Of a stretch of 64,000 nt of DNA, positions 8,142 to 17,655 are shown one piece after another. Below the pieces are notes generated by a model. That model worked only from the letters and a program-made list of their open reading frames with translations. It did no database searches and had not been told where the DNA came from. The stretch covers positions 5,232,380 to 5,296,379 of the forward strand of contig NZ_AP028664.1 in assembly GCF_041154455.1 (NCBI RefSeq), written 5' to 3'. Made by a program: the position numbers and the translations under genes. The first letter of the stretch is position 1, and the number at the start of each line of letters is the position of its first letter. Origin of the DNA: Variovorax sp. V213 (GTDB lineage: Bacteria > Pseudomonadota > Gammaproteobacteria > Burkholderiales > Burkholderiaceae_C).

Positions 8142-9011
8142 ATGACCACCGCCGTTGCCACGACCCCCATCACCGAAGAAGCCCGCCCCATCGTCTACCG
8201 GACGCGCGGCTCGCAGCACGGGCCGATCATCCGGCTCATGAGCCCCGGCGACCTGGGCGAGTTTCTGAAGCCCTTCGTGTTTCTCGACCTGTTCGGCTTC
8301 GACACCACCGGCAGCCGCAAGGGGTTCGGCATTCACCCGCACTCGGGCATTGCCACGCTGACGTGGCTGATCGAAGGCGACACGGTGTACGAAGACACGA
8401 CCGGCGAGCAAGGCGTGCTGCCGGCCGGCGGCGTCGAGTGGATGCGCGCCGGCAACGGCGTGTGGCACGACGGTGCGCCCGCGCCGGGCACGAAGCGCGT
8501 GCAGGGCTTCCAACTCTGGGTGGCCCTGCCGGCCGCGGAAGAAAACGCGCCGGCCCAAAGCATCTACCTGGCGCCCTCGCAGGTGCCGCGAGAAGGCCCG
8601 GCGCGCGTGCTGCTCGGCCGCTACGGCGCGGCGCAGAGCCCCATTCCGGCGCCCGCGCCCATGAACTACCTGGCCGTGCAACTGAAGGACGGCGAGCACT
8701 GGCGCTACACGCCGCCCGCCGGTCACACGGTGGGCTGGGTCGCGATCAACGCGGGCCAGCTCGATGCGGGCGACAGCGGCGGCGACCCGATCGCCACCGG
8801 CGAACTCGCCGTGTTCGAGGAATCCGGCGCGGCCATCGACTTCGTGGCCCGCGGCGACACGGACTTCGTGCTGGGCTCGGCCGTGAGGCACCCGCACGAG
8901 CTGGTGATGGGCCGCTACTCGGTGCACACCAGCAAGGCGGCGCTCGACCAGGGCGAGGCCGAGATCCGGCGCATCGGAGCGCGGCTGCGCGAAGAAGGGC
9001 GCCTGGGCTGA
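8142..9011 (+). CDS. Pirin family protein with incomplete metal site
   Basis: A 289-residue bicupin of the pirin family, probably co-transcribed with DoxX. The first cupin has GIHPHSGIATLTW (His65, His67) and GNGVWHDGAP (His109). The canonical glutamate two residues after the last histidine is Gly111 here, preceded by Asp110, so the iron site differs from the complete set in the pirin at 1372-2457. The rest follows the short YhaK/pirin pattern (YTPPAGHTVGWVAINAG, then a C-terminal domain ending near EIRRIGARLREEG). AGGAGCATCCC lies directly before the ATG. Role unknown. Confidence 0.87.
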   Translation: MTTAVATTPITEEARPIVYRTRGSQHGPIIRLMSPGDLGEFLKPFVFLDLFGFDTTGSRKGFGIHPHSGIATLTWLIEGDTVYEDTTGEQGVLPAGGVEWMRAGNGVWHDGAPAPGTKRVQGFQLWVALPAAEENAPAQSIYLAPSQVPREGPARVLLGRYGAAQSPIPAPAPMNYLAVQLKDGEHWRYTPPAGHTVGWVAINAGQLDAGDSGGDPIATGELAVFEESGAAIDFVARGDTDFVLGSAVRHPHELVMGRYSVHTSKAALDQGEAEIRRIGARLREEGRLG

Positions 9012-9129
9012 GGGAGGTGCATTTTCCCGGTGCACCCTGGTGCACCCGGCGCCCTCATGGCGCACGACCGTCCCATCCGGCATCACCGCCGCGCGCACTT
9101 CACCCGGTGCCCGCGGCGTTCTTTTTTCT

Positions 9130-9157
9130 GCGCCGGCCCTTTGCCGGCGCCGTTTTC
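9130..9157 (+). terminator. Probable terminator hairpin after the DoxX-pirin unit
   Basis: GCGCCGGC (9130-9137) pairs with GCCGGCGC (9143-9150) around CCTTT and is followed by CGTTTTCC. The stem is strong but the T-run is short. It sits about 120 bases after the pirin stop and before the operator region of the next gene set. Confidence 0.5.
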
Positions 9158-9217
9158 CGCCCGTCGACGCCCCTCACCAAGGGCTTACCCCATCACGCGG
9201 GCCTGCATATTGCTTAA

Positions 9218-9257
9218 GACTGTCGCGAGTTGACTGTCGACAGTTTGCACAGTCGAT
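9218..9257. promoter_or_regulatory. Cluster of TGTCGACA-type sites upstream of the catabolic array
   Basis: A perfect 12-base palindrome ACTGTCGACAGT (9233-9244) sits between a direct copy GACTGTCG (9218-9225) and an inverted copy ACAGTCG (9249-9255). The core GT-CG-AC fits the GTnnAC pattern bound by FCD-type GntR regulators, and one such regulator is encoded inside the downstream array (19674-20405). A TTGACT hexamer (9230-9235) overlaps the palindrome, though no good -10 follows. The rest of this 304-base gap holds two GGTGCACC palindromes (9029-9036 and 9039-9046) and the hairpin at 9130; I see no gene in it. Confidence 0.55.
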
Positions 9258-9315
9258 CCGATGAACCTCGATCAAGGCGCGGCGCTTTCTGCCGGGCTGA
9301 AAAAAGGAACGCGAT

Positions 9316-10107
9316 ATGCAATTGCAGGCAGTGGGCCGCAAGGCCCCACCCGTTTCCGACGCTGAGCGCCAGGTGCGTGAAGACCTGGCCGCCGCCTACC
9401 GCCTGGTGGCGCACTACGGCATGGACGACAGCATCTACACGCACATCTCCGCGCGTGTGCCGGGGGCCGAAGACCAGTTCCTGATCAACCCCTTCGGCAC
9501 GCTGTTCCGGGACATCACGGCCTCGTCGCTGGTCAAGATCGACCTGGCGGGCCGCATCCTCGACGACTCGCCCTACGACGTGAACCCGGCCGGTTTCACC
9601 ATCCACAGCGCCGTGCATGCGGCACGCCACGACGCGGCCTGCGTGCTGCACACGCACACGGTGGCGGGCGTGGCGGTGTCGTCGCTGGCGGGCGGCCTGC
9701 AGCCGTGCAACCAGTGGGCGCTGCAGTTCTACAACCGCGTGGTCTATCACGACTTCGAAGGCATCGCGCTCGACGCCGACGAACGCGAGCGCCTGGTGGC
9801 CGACCTGGGGCCGAGCGCGCGCGCATTGATCCTGCGCAACCACGGCCTCGTCACGCTCGGGCGCACGGTGTCGGAGGCCTTCATCCTGATGCTGAACCTG
9901 GAGCGCGCCTGCCGCGTGCAGGTGGCCATTGCCTCGAGCGGGCAGCCGGTCTACCCCGTGCCGTCCGAGGTCTGCGAAAAGACCGCGCAGCAGTACGAAA
10001 GCGGCGACAGCGTGCGCCAGCCGGGCCAGCCCGACCCGAACGCGCGCGAATGGCGCGCGCTGCTGCAACGCATCGATCCGCTTCCCGCCACGTCGTACCG
10101 CGACTGA
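9316..10107 (+). CDS. Class II aldolase/adducin family protein
   Basis: A 263-residue protein of the class II aldolase fold, which in bacteria includes fuculose- and ribulose-phosphate aldolases and epimerases. The zinc histidines are present: His112 and His114 in LHTHTV, and His176 in LRNHGLV. A phosphate-anchoring glycine segment is less clear, so the substrate may not be a sugar phosphate. RBS GGAACGCG precedes the ATG. It is the first gene after the operator region and 94 bases before the binding protein of a peptide-type ABC importer, so it is probably the first gene of the catabolic array. The specific reaction cannot be told. Confidence 0.85.
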   Translation: MQLQAVGRKAPPVSDAERQVREDLAAAYRLVAHYGMDDSIYTHISARVPGAEDQFLINPFGTLFRDITASSLVKIDLAGRILDDSPYDVNPAGFTIHSAVHAARHDAACVLHTHTVAGVAVSSLAGGLQPCNQWALQFYNRVVYHDFEGIALDADERERLVADLGPSARALILRNHGLVTLGRTVSEAFILMLNLERACRVQVAIASSGQPVYPVPSEVCEKTAQQYESGDSVRQPGQPDPNAREWRALLQRIDPLPATSYRD

Positions 10108-10201
10108 GCCGGGCGCCGTGCGCGGCGCCCGCGTTCTTCCGTTCCCGTTTCTGTTTCTTTGTCCCCACCCGCTCGCACAGAGCCACAAGGAGTTTCCGCA
10201 C

Positions 10202-11770
10202 ATGAAACGTCGCAATCTCATCCAGATGGGTGCCGCTGCCACCGCCGGCCTGACGCTGGCAGGCGTTCCCTTGCACCTGCTCGCCGCGGGTAAGAAAGGC
10301 GGCGTGATCAACGCCGTCGTGCAGCCCGAGCCGCCGGGGCTGATGCTGGGCATCACGCAGAACGGCCCCACGCAGATGATCTCGGGCAACATCTACGAAG
10401 GCCTGCTGCGCTATGACGAGAAGATCAACCCGCTGCCCTCGCTGGCCACCTCGTGGACCGTCAACAAGGAAGGCACGCTCTACACCTTCAAGCTCAAGCC
10501 CGGCGTCACCTGGCACGACGGCAAGCCCTTCACCTCGGCCGACGTGGTGTTCTCGGCCGACGTGTTCCTGCGCAAGACGCATGCACGCCTGCGGGCCAAC
10601 CTGGCGTCGGTGGAAAGCATCAAGGCCCTCGACCCGCTCACGGTCGAGTTCAAGCTCAAGTACCCCTTCGGCCCGTTCATCGGCATCTTCGAGGTCGGCA
10701 GCATGCCGATGATCCCGAAGCACATCTACGAAGGCACCGACTTCGCGACCAACCCCGCCAACGCCACGCCCATCGGCACCGGGCCGTTCAAGTTCAAGGA
10801 ATGGGTCAAGGGCTCGTACATCCAGCTCGTGGCCAACGACAAGTACCACGTCAAGGACGTGCCGCTGGTCGAGAGCGTGTATTTCCATGTCATTCCCGAT
10901 GCGGCCTCGCGGGCGGCGGCTTTCGAGTCGGGCAAGGTTGACCTGGTGCCGGGCGGGGCGGTCGAATACTTCGACGTGCTGCGGCTGTCCAAGTTGCCGG
11001 GCGTGGCGGTCACCACCAAGGGCTGGGAGTTCTTCGCGCCGCACTCATGGCTGTGGCTCAACAACCGCAAGGCGCCGATGGACAACGTCAAGTTCCGCCA
11101 GGCGGTGATGTACGCCATCGACCGCGAAGCCATGGCCAAGATCGCATGGCAGGGTTTCGCCAAGCCCGCCACCGGGCCGTTCAACAGCAACATCAAGTTC
11201 CACAGCACCGACGTGGCCAAGTACCCGCGCAACGTGGCCACCGCGAAGAAGCTGCTGGAAGAAGCCGGCTACAAGGGCGAGACGCTGCGCCTGCTGCCGT
11301 TGCCTTACGGCGAGACGTGGGCGCGCTCGGCCGAGATCCTGCGCCAGAACCTGGCGCAGGCGGGTATCAAGGTCGAGCTGGTGGCCACCGACGTCGCCGG
11401 CTGGAACCAGAAGCTCAACGAGTGGGACTACGACCTCGCCTTTACCTACGTGTACCAGTACGGGGACCCGGCGCTGGGCGTGGCGCGCAACTACACCACC
11501 AGCAACATCGCCAAGGGCTCGCCCTTCAACAACGTCGAGGGCTACTCGAACCCGAAGGTGGACGAGCTGTTCGACGCCGGCGCCAAGGAGGCCGACCCCG
11601 AGAAGCGCAAGGCCATCTACCTGCAGGTGCAGAAGATCCTGCTCGACGAGGTGCCCGTGGCCTGGCTGCACGAGCTCAACTTCCCGACGCTGTACCGCAC
11701 CAAGCTTGGCAACCTGATCACATCCGGCATCGGCCTGAACGACAGCCTGGGCACCGCGACGGTCGCATGA
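10202..11770 (+). CDS. ABC transporter substrate-binding protein, peptide/nickel (SBP family 5) type
   Basis: A 522-residue periplasmic binding protein of family 5, as in dipeptide and oligopeptide importers. The N-terminus MKRRNLIQMGAAATAGLTL has adjacent arginines and a hydrophobic core, so export may be by Tat. The mature part has the family landmarks: SGNIYEGLLRYD, LATSWTVNKEGTLYTFKLKP, TWHDGKPFTSADVVFS, and PIGTGPFKFKEW. A CACAAGGAG RBS lies upstream. It heads a complete importer (two permeases and a fused ATPase). The ligand is not predictable, but neighbouring deacetylases and aminotransferases suggest an acylated amine or a short peptide-like compound. Confidence 0.92.
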   Translation: MKRRNLIQMGAAATAGLTLAGVPLHLLAAGKKGGVINAVVQPEPPGLMLGITQNGPTQMISGNIYEGLLRYDEKINPLPSLATSWTVNKEGTLYTFKLKPGVTWHDGKPFTSADVVFSADVFLRKTHARLRANLASVESIKALDPLTVEFKLKYPFGPFIGIFEVGSMPMIPKHIYEGTDFATNPANATPIGTGPFKFKEWVKGSYIQLVANDKYHVKDVPLVESVYFHVIPDAASRAAAFESGKVDLVPGGAVEYFDVLRLSKLPGVAVTTKGWEFFAPHSWLWLNNRKAPMDNVKFRQAVMYAIDREAMAKIAWQGFAKPATGPFNSNIKFHSTDVAKYPRNVATAKKLLEEAGYKGETLRLLPLPYGETWARSAEILRQNLAQAGIKVELVATDVAGWNQKLNEWDYDLAFTYVYQYGDPALGVARNYTTSNIAKGSPFNNVEGYSNPKVDELFDAGAKEADPEKRKAIYLQVQKILLDEVPVAWLHELNFPTLYRTKLGNLITSGIGLNDSLGTATVA

Positions 11771-11813
11771 TGATGATGGCGGCACCGCTCCCGCGCAGCC
11801 ATGGAGGCTGCCG

Positions 11814-12785
11814 ATGAAACGCACGCAGTTCATGCTGGGCCGCGTGATGCAGGGCCTGCTGGCGATCCTGCTGATCGCCACGGTCAACTTCATGCTGGTG
11901 CGCGCCGCGCCGGGCGACCCGGTGTCGGTGCTGGCGGGCGAGGCGGGCGCATCCGATCCGCAGTTCGTGGCCCAGCTGCGCGCGCAGTTCGGGCTCGACC
12001 AGCCGATCACGACGCAGCTTGCCACCTACGTCGGCAAGGTGGTGCAGCTCGACCTGGGCTTCTCGTACCGCCAGCAGCAGCCGGTGCTCAAGCTCATCAT
12101 GGACCGGCTGCCGGCCACGCTGCTGCTCACCGGCACGGCCTTTGCGCTGTCGCTGCTGTTCGGTATCACGCTCGGGGCGCTGGCCGCGCGGCGGGCCGGC
12201 ACCTGGGTCGACAGCTCGATCACCGTGGTGGCGCTCATCTTCTATGCCACGCCGCTCTACTGGCTCGCGCTGATGGCGGTGCTGGTGTTCACGGTGCAGC
12301 TCGACTGGCTGCCGGGCTTCGGCTTCAGCACCGTCGGCTCCGGCGCCACCGGCCTGGCGCTGGCCTGGGACATTGCCGGCCACCTGGTGCTGCCGGCGCT
12401 GACGCTCGCGCTGTTCTACATGGCGGTGTATGCGCGCATGACGCGCGCCGCCATGCTCGAGGTGGCGCAGATGGACTTCGTGAAGACCGCGCGTGCCAAG
12501 GGCGTAAAGCCCGGCCGCATCCTGCGCGCGCACGTGCTGCGCAACGCGCTGCTGCCGGTGGTCACGCTCGCGGGCATCCAGGCCGGCGGAATGATCGGCG
12601 GCGCGGTGCTCACCGAAACCGTGTTCGCCTGGCCTGGCATCGGCCGCCTGATGTTCGACGCGCTGCTGCAGCGCGACTACAACCTGCTGCTCGGCGCCTT
12701 CCTGGTGACCGCGGCCATGGCCGTGCTGTTCAACCTCATCACCGACCTCGTCTACACGCTGGTCGATCCGCGGATAGAGCTATGA
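11814..12785 (+). CDS. ABC transporter permease, DppB type
   Basis: A 323-residue inner-membrane permease of the DppB/OppB class with about six membrane segments, starting with a long N-terminal helix (GLLAILLIATVNFMLVRAA) and a periplasmic region rich in PGDPVSVLAGE. The EAA-type coupling loop that contacts the ATPase is visible as MLEVAQMDFVKTARAKGVKP followed by RILRAHVLRNALLP (about residues 218-250). It starts 43 bases after the binding protein and overlaps the next permease by four bases (ATGA), implying coupled translation. Confidence 0.93.
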   Translation: MKRTQFMLGRVMQGLLAILLIATVNFMLVRAAPGDPVSVLAGEAGASDPQFVAQLRAQFGLDQPITTQLATYVGKVVQLDLGFSYRQQQPVLKLIMDRLPATLLLTGTAFALSLLFGITLGALAARRAGTWVDSSITVVALIFYATPLYWLALMAVLVFTVQLDWLPGFGFSTVGSGATGLALAWDIAGHLVLPALTLALFYMAVYARMTRAAMLEVAQMDFVKTARAKGVKPGRILRAHVLRNALLPVVTLAGIQAGGMIGGAVLTETVFAWPGIGRLMFDALLQRDYNLLLGAFLVTAAMAVLFNLITDLVYTLVDPRIEL

Positions 12786-13633
12786 CCTTGCTGCAAAGTC
12801 CATTCTGGCGGCGCTTCTGCCGCAACAAGGGCGCCGTGCTCGGCATGGCGGTGCTGCTGCTGGTGGCCGTGGTGGCGATCGTCGGCCCGTCGGTCGCGAC
12901 CAACGATCCGTGGAACATGGTCGAGCAGCCGTTCCTGCGGCCGTGGACGGAGCCCGGCTTCGCGCTCGGCACCGACACGCTGGGCCGCGACATCCTCTCG
13001 GGCGTGATCTACGGTGCGCGCATCTCGCTCCTGATCGGGCTGGTGTCCACCGTGGTGGCGCTGCTCATCGGCGTGACGCTCGGCGCCATCGCCGGCTACT
13101 TCGGCGGCTGGATCGACGCGGCGCTGATGCGTTTCACCGAGCTTTTCCAGGCCGTGCCGAGCTTCGCGCTCGCTATCGTGCTGGTGGCCATCTTCCAGCC
13201 CTCGGTCAATTCGATCGTGGTGGCCATTGCCATCGTCTCGTGGCCGCCCGTGGCGCGGCTGGTGCGCAGCGAATTCCTCACGCTGCGCCAGCGCGATTTC
13301 GTGCAGGCCGCGCTGCTTGCGGGCCAGTCGACGCCGCGCATCATCCTCACGCAGATATTGCCCAACGCCATGTCGCCCATCATCGTGATGGCCTCGCTGA
13401 TGACGGCCACCGCGATCCTGCTGGAGTCGAGCCTGAGCTTCCTCGGCCTGGGCGATCCGAACCAGATGAGCTGGGGCTACATGGTGGGCGCGGCGCGCAC
13501 CGTGCTGCGCCAGGCCTGGTGGATGGCGCTGTTTCCCGGCCTGGCCATCGTGCTGACCGTGCTCGCGCTCAACCTCGTGGGCGAAGGCCTGAGCGACGGG
13601 CTCAACACGCGGCTCGACGGGAGGGGCAAATGA
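12782..13633 (+). CDS. ABC transporter permease, DppC type
   Basis: A 283-residue second permease. The N-terminal segment SPFWRRFCRNKGAVLGMAVL and the periplasmic HFLGTDxLGRD-like motif (FALGTDTLGRDILSGVIYGAR) are diagnostic of DppC/OppC. The coupling loop is FLTLRQRDFVQAALLAGQST followed by RIILTQILPNAMSP. The start overlaps the DppB-type stop by four bases, and its stop overlaps the ATPase start by four bases, so the three are translationally coupled. Confidence 0.93.
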   Translation: MTLLQSPFWRRFCRNKGAVLGMAVLLLVAVVAIVGPSVATNDPWNMVEQPFLRPWTEPGFALGTDTLGRDILSGVIYGARISLLIGLVSTVVALLIGVTLGAIAGYFGGWIDAALMRFTELFQAVPSFALAIVLVAIFQPSVNSIVVAIAIVSWPPVARLVRSEFLTLRQRDFVQAALLAGQSTPRIILTQILPNAMSPIIVMASLMTATAILLESSLSFLGLGDPNQMSWGYMVGAARTVLRQAWWMALFPGLAIVLTVLALNLVGEGLSDGLNTRLDGRGK

Positions 13634-15288
13634 GCGCCACCGTCACACCCATGAAGCCGGTGCAGCCGGTGCTCGACGTCGTCGACCTGGGCATCAGCCT
13701 GCCCAAGGGCGCGGACCGCGCGCTGGCCGTCGACGGCGCCACGCTGTCGGTGCTGCCGGGGCAGACGCTGTGCGTGGTCGGCGAATCGGGCTCGGGCAAA
13801 TCGATGATCGCCAACGCGGTGATGGGCCTGCTGCCGCGTCCGCACGTCGAGCCCGTGGCCGGGCAGATCTTGTTCGAGGGCCGCGACCTGCTGCAGCTCA
13901 CCGAGCCGCAGATGCGCGAGCTGCGCGGCCGGCGCATCGGCATGGTGTTCCAGGAGCCGATGACGGCGCTGAACCCGGTGATGCGCATCGGCGAGCAGAT
14001 CGGCGAGGTCTTCGACGCGCACGGCAGCGTGCCCGTGGCCGAGAAGCGGCGCCGCATCCTGGCCGCGCTGGCCGATGTGGGGCTGCCGGACCCGGAGCTG
14101 CTGATCGACGCCTATCCGTTCCGCCTCTCGGGCGGCCAGCGCCAGCGCGTGATGATCGCCTGCGCGCTGGTGCTCGAGCCCGTGCTGCTCATTGCCGACG
14201 AACCGACCACCGCGCTCGATGTGACCACGCAGGCGCAGATCCTCGCGCTGATCCGCGAGCTGCAGCAGCGCCGCGGCACGGCGGTGCTGTTCATCACGCA
14301 CGACTTCGGCGTGGTGTCCGAAATCGCCGATCACGTGGTCGTGATGCAGACCGGCAAGGTGGTCGAGGCCGGGCCGGTGCGCCAGGTGCTCGATGCGCCG
14401 CAGCACCCCTACACGCGCAAGCTGATTGCGGCCATTCCCACCGGCAATGCCGAGCGCGACACCCCCACCGGCGAGATCGTGCGCGTGCTGCAGGTGCAGG
14501 ACCTGTGCAAGACCTACACCTCGGGCAGCGGCCTCTTCAAGCGCGGCCGTTCGGTGCAGGCCGCGAAGAACGTCAGCTTCGACTTGCGCCGCGGCGAAAC
14601 GCTGGGGCTGGTCGGCGAATCGGGCTCGGGCAAATCGAGCGTAGGCCGCTGCCTGGTGGGGCTCTCGCCGTTCGACAGCGGCCGCATCCTCTTCAAGGGC
14701 CGCAGCCTGTCGCAGGGCCCGGCCTTCCGGCGCGAGGCCGCGGGCAAGATCCAGATGGTGTTCCAGGACCCGTACGCCTCGCTCAACCCGCGCCACCGCG
14801 TGGGCGCGGCCATTGCGGGCGGTCCCATTGCGCAGGGCGTGGGCAAGGCCGAAGCCATGGCACGCGCGATGGAACTGCTGAAGCTCGTGGGCCTGGGCCC
14901 CGACGCGGCCGAGCGCTATCCGCACGAGTTCTCGGGCGGGCAGCGCCAGCGCATCGGCATTGCGCGCGCCCTCGCCATGCAGCCCGAGCTGCTGGTGGCC
15001 GACGAGCCGGTGTCGGCGCTCGACGTGTCGGTGCAGGCGCAGGTGCTCGAACTCTTCGCGCAGGTGCGCGAGCAGTTCCAGCTTGCGATGGTCTTCATCA
15101 CGCACGACCTGCGCGTGGCCGGCCAGATGTGCGACCACATCGCGGTGATGCAGCGCGGCGAGGTCGTCGAATACGGCGAGACGCACAGGGTGCTCGGCGA
15201 TCCGAAGCACGCCTACACGCGCAAGCTGATCGAAGCGGTGCCGCGGCTGGTGTCCTCCGCATCGCCGGCCGAGGCGCTGGTCGCGTGA
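13630..15288 (+). CDS. ABC transporter ATP-binding protein, fused DppD-DppF
   Basis: A 552-residue protein with two complete nucleotide-binding domains in one chain, the equivalent of DppD plus DppF. Walker A GESGSGKS occurs at residues 51-58 and again at about 329-336. Signature motifs LSGGQRQR (about 168) and FSGGQRQR (about 435) and Walker B segments [12 protein letters not shown] and [12 protein letters not shown] follow. Each half ends with the oligopeptide-transporter C-terminal motif HPYTRKLI or HAYTRKLI. The fused form is common in peptide and glutathione importers of proteobacteria. The stop overlaps the next ATG by one base (TGATG). Confidence 0.94.
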   Translation: MSATVTPMKPVQPVLDVVDLGISLPKGADRALAVDGATLSVLPGQTLCVVGESGSGKSMIANAVMGLLPRPHVEPVAGQILFEGRDLLQLTEPQMRELRGRRIGMVFQEPMTALNPVMRIGEQIGEVFDAHGSVPVAEKRRRILAALADVGLPDPELLIDAYPFRLSGGQRQRVMIACALVLEPVLLIADEPTTALDVTTQAQILALIRELQQRRGTAVLFITHDFGVVSEIADHVVVMQTGKVVEAGPVRQVLDAPQHPYTRKLIAAIPTGNAERDTPTGEIVRVLQVQDLCKTYTSGSGLFKRGRSVQAAKNVSFDLRRGETLGLVGESGSGKSSVGRCLVGLSPFDSGRILFKGRSLSQGPAFRREAAGKIQMVFQDPYASLNPRHRVGAAIAGGPIAQGVGKAEAMARAMELLKLVGLGPDAAERYPHEFSGGQRQRIGIARALAMQPELLVADEPVSALDVSVQAQVLELFAQVREQFQLAMVFITHDLRVAGQMCDHIAVMQRGEVVEYGETHRVLGDPKHAYTRKLIEAVPRLVSSASPAEALVA

Positions 15289-16259
15289 TGGCGCCGGACG
15301 ACAAGGCCGGCACGCCTCGCGTGGCGCTGCTCAGCGCCGTGCTCGACATGGAATACCTCGCCGTCGCTTTCCGCGAGGCCCATCCGGGCATCGACCTGCG
15401 CCTGGGCACTAACCTCGATGCGCTCGGCGCGCTGGACGAGATCGATGCGGCCGTCTGCTGGTTTCCGCCGCACGGCCTGCTCGCGCAGATGCCGAAGCTG
15501 CGGCTCGTGCAGTCGCTGGCCGCGGGCATCGAGCACATCACGGCCGATGCGCAGCTGCCGCGCCATCTGCCGCTGTGCCGCATCGTCGACACCGGCATGG
15601 CGGCCGGCATGAAGGCCTATGTCTGCTGGGCCGTGGTGCAGCGGCACCGCGGCATGCAAGCCTACGTCGCGAGTTCGCAGGCCCGCCGATGGGAAGAGCA
15701 GCCAGTCGTGTCGCCGCGCCACCATCGCGTCGGCATCGCCGGCCTCGGCACGCTGGGCATGGCCTGCGCCGAGGCGCTGGCCGCCATCGGCTACCAGGTG
15801 CGTGGCTGGAGCCGCAGCGCGAAAGAATCCTTGCCGTCCGGCGTCGCTGGGTTCCACGGTGCGGCGCAGCTCGACGAATTTCTCTCGGGGTGCGACACGC
15901 TGGTGTGCCTGCTGCCGCTGACAGCCGAGACGCACGGCTTTCTCGATGCCGCGCTGTTCGCAAAGCTGCCGCGCGGCGCGCACCTGATCAACGTCGGCCG
16001 CGGCGATCATCTGGTCGAGGCCGACCTGCAGCCGGCGCTCGACGCGGGCCAGCTTTCGGCGGCCACCCTCGATGCCTTTTCGCAGGAGCCGCTGCCGCCG
16101 GACCATCCGTTCTGGGGCGACCCGCGCATCCTCGTCACGCCGCACATCGCCACGCGCACCGACAGCCTCGTGATCGCCCGCCAGACGCTCGGCAACCTCG
16201 CGGCGGTGCGGCAGGGCCGGCGCCCCGCCAACCAGGTCGACCTGGCCCGCGGCTACTGA
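15288..16259 (+). CDS. D-isomer-specific 2-hydroxyacid dehydrogenase (GhrA-like)
   Basis: A 323-residue NAD(P)H-dependent dehydrogenase resembling glyoxylate/hydroxypyruvate reductase A. The nucleotide fold has GLGTLG at 152-157, followed by WSRSAK, suggesting NADPH preference (Arg after the second strand). Catalytic residues are in place: Arg238 (INVGRGD), Glu267 (SQEPLP), His286 (TPHIATR). It is translationally coupled to the ATPase gene (one-base overlap). In this array it may reduce a 2-oxoacid such as glyoxylate or a hydroxypyruvate-like product of the aminotransferases or aldolase; that is inference. Confidence 0.88.
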   Translation: MAPDDKAGTPRVALLSAVLDMEYLAVAFREAHPGIDLRLGTNLDALGALDEIDAAVCWFPPHGLLAQMPKLRLVQSLAAGIEHITADAQLPRHLPLCRIVDTGMAAGMKAYVCWAVVQRHRGMQAYVASSQARRWEEQPVVSPRHHRVGIAGLGTLGMACAEALAAIGYQVRGWSRSAKESLPSGVAGFHGAAQLDEFLSGCDTLVCLLPLTAETHGFLDAALFAKLPRGAHLINVGRGDHLVEADLQPALDAGQLSAATLDAFSQEPLPPDHPFWGDPRILVTPHIATRTDSLVIARQTLGNLAAVRQGRRPANQVDLARGY

Positions 16260-16284
16260 ACTCCCCCAAACCGGAACCGTCTTC

Positions 16285-17655
16285 ATGAACGCAAGCACGC
16301 ACGCGGAAAACGCCGCCACCGACATCGCCGCGCATCTCCACTCCTTCACCAACCTTGCCACGCATCCGCAGGTCGGTCCGCTGGTGATCCAGCGCGGCGA
16401 CGGCATCTTCGTGGAGGACGACCAGGGCCTCCGCTATCTCGAAGCCATGTCGGGCCTGTGGTGCGCCTCGCTGGGCTTCAGCAACGCACGCCTGGCCAAG
16501 GCCGGCAGCGATGCGCTGCACGGGCTGCCCTACTACCACACGTTCAACGGCCGCTCCAATCCGGCCGCCATCGCGCTGGCCGAAAAGCTGCTGGCGATGG
16601 CGCCGGTGCCGATGTCCAAAGTGTTCTTCGCCAACTCGGGCTCGGAGGCCAACGACTCCGCGGTCAAGCTGGTCTGGTACTACCACAACGCCATCGGCAA
16701 GCCCGAGAAGAAAAAGATCATTGCGCGCCGCAACGCGTACCACGGCGTCACCGTTGCGGCATCGAGCCTGAGCGGCCTGGTGCCGAACCACCGCGACTTC
16801 GACCTGCCGATCGACCGCATCCTGCATGTCGATTGCCCGCACCATTTCCGCTACGCCGAGGCCGGCGAAAGCGAGGAAGACTTCGCGACGCGCCTGGCCG
16901 CTGCGCTCGAGCAGCGCATCCTCGACGAAGGCCCCGAAACGGTCGGCGCCTTCATCGCCGAGCCCGTGATGGGCGCGGGCGGCGTGCTGGTGCCGCCGGC
17001 CACCTACTTCGAGAAGATCCAGAAGGTGCTCGCCAAGTACGAGGTGCTGCTGATCGCCGACGAGGTGATCTGCGGTTTCGGCCGCACCGGCCAGATGTTC
17101 GGCTCCACCACCTTCGGCCTCGCGCCCGACATCCTGACCGCGGCCAAGGCGCTGTCGTCGGGCTACGTGCCGATCTCGGCCGTGATGGTGAACGAGAAGG
17201 TGCATGCGGCCGTGGCCGCCAACAGCGGCAAGATCGGCACCTTCGGCCACGGCTTCACCTACTCCGGCCATCCGGTCGCCTGCGCCATCGCGCTCGAGAC
17301 GCTCAAGGTCTACGAGGACGAGAACATCGTCGCGCACGTGCAGTCGCTGGCACCGCAATTCCAGCAGGGGCTGCAGAACCACGCCGCGCGCAAGTACGTC
17401 GGCGAGGTGCGCGGCGTCGGGCTCATCGGCGCCATCGAGCTGTATGCCGACCCCGGGAAGCGCACGCCCTTCGATCCCGCGCAGAAGGCCGGCGCCAGGC
17501 TGGCCGAGCTCGCGCTGGCGCAAGGGCTCATCGTGCGCGCCATGGGCGATTCCGTCGCCTTCTGCCCGCCGCTCATCATCACGGCCGAGCAGACCGACGA
17601 CATGTTCGCGCGCTTCGGCCGCGCCATGGCGGTGTTCGAAGAAACCTTCGCATGA
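16285..17655 (+). CDS. Class III aminotransferase (omega-amino acid or amine:pyruvate type)
   Basis: A 456-residue PLP enzyme of aminotransferase class III. Key parts: SGSEANDSAVKL (118-129, phosphate binding), ADEVICGFGRTG (258-269, Asp259 holds the PLP nitrogen), and the Schiff-base Lys288 in AAKALSSGYVPISA. The pattern fits the group acting on putrescine, beta-alanine or related omega-amines with pyruvate. This differs from the second class III enzyme at 22540, which carries the phospho-lyase motif. The gene starts 25 bases after the dehydrogenase and overlaps the following deacetylase by four bases. Confidence 0.9.
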   Translation: MNASTHAENAATDIAAHLHSFTNLATHPQVGPLVIQRGDGIFVEDDQGLRYLEAMSGLWCASLGFSNARLAKAGSDALHGLPYYHTFNGRSNPAAIALAEKLLAMAPVPMSKVFFANSGSEANDSAVKLVWYYHNAIGKPEKKKIIARRNAYHGVTVAASSLSGLVPNHRDFDLPIDRILHVDCPHHFRYAEAGESEEDFATRLAAALEQRILDEGPETVGAFIAEPVMGAGGVLVPPATYFEKIQKVLAKYEVLLIADEVICGFGRTGQMFGSTTFGLAPDILTAAKALSSGYVPISAVMVNEKVHAAVAANSGKIGTFGHGFTYSGHPVACAIALETLKVYEDENIVAHVQSLAPQFQQGLQNHAARKYVGEVRGVGLIGAIELYADPGKRTPFDPAQKAGARLAELALAQGLIVRAMGDSVAFCPPLIITAEQTDDMFARFGRAMAVFEETFA

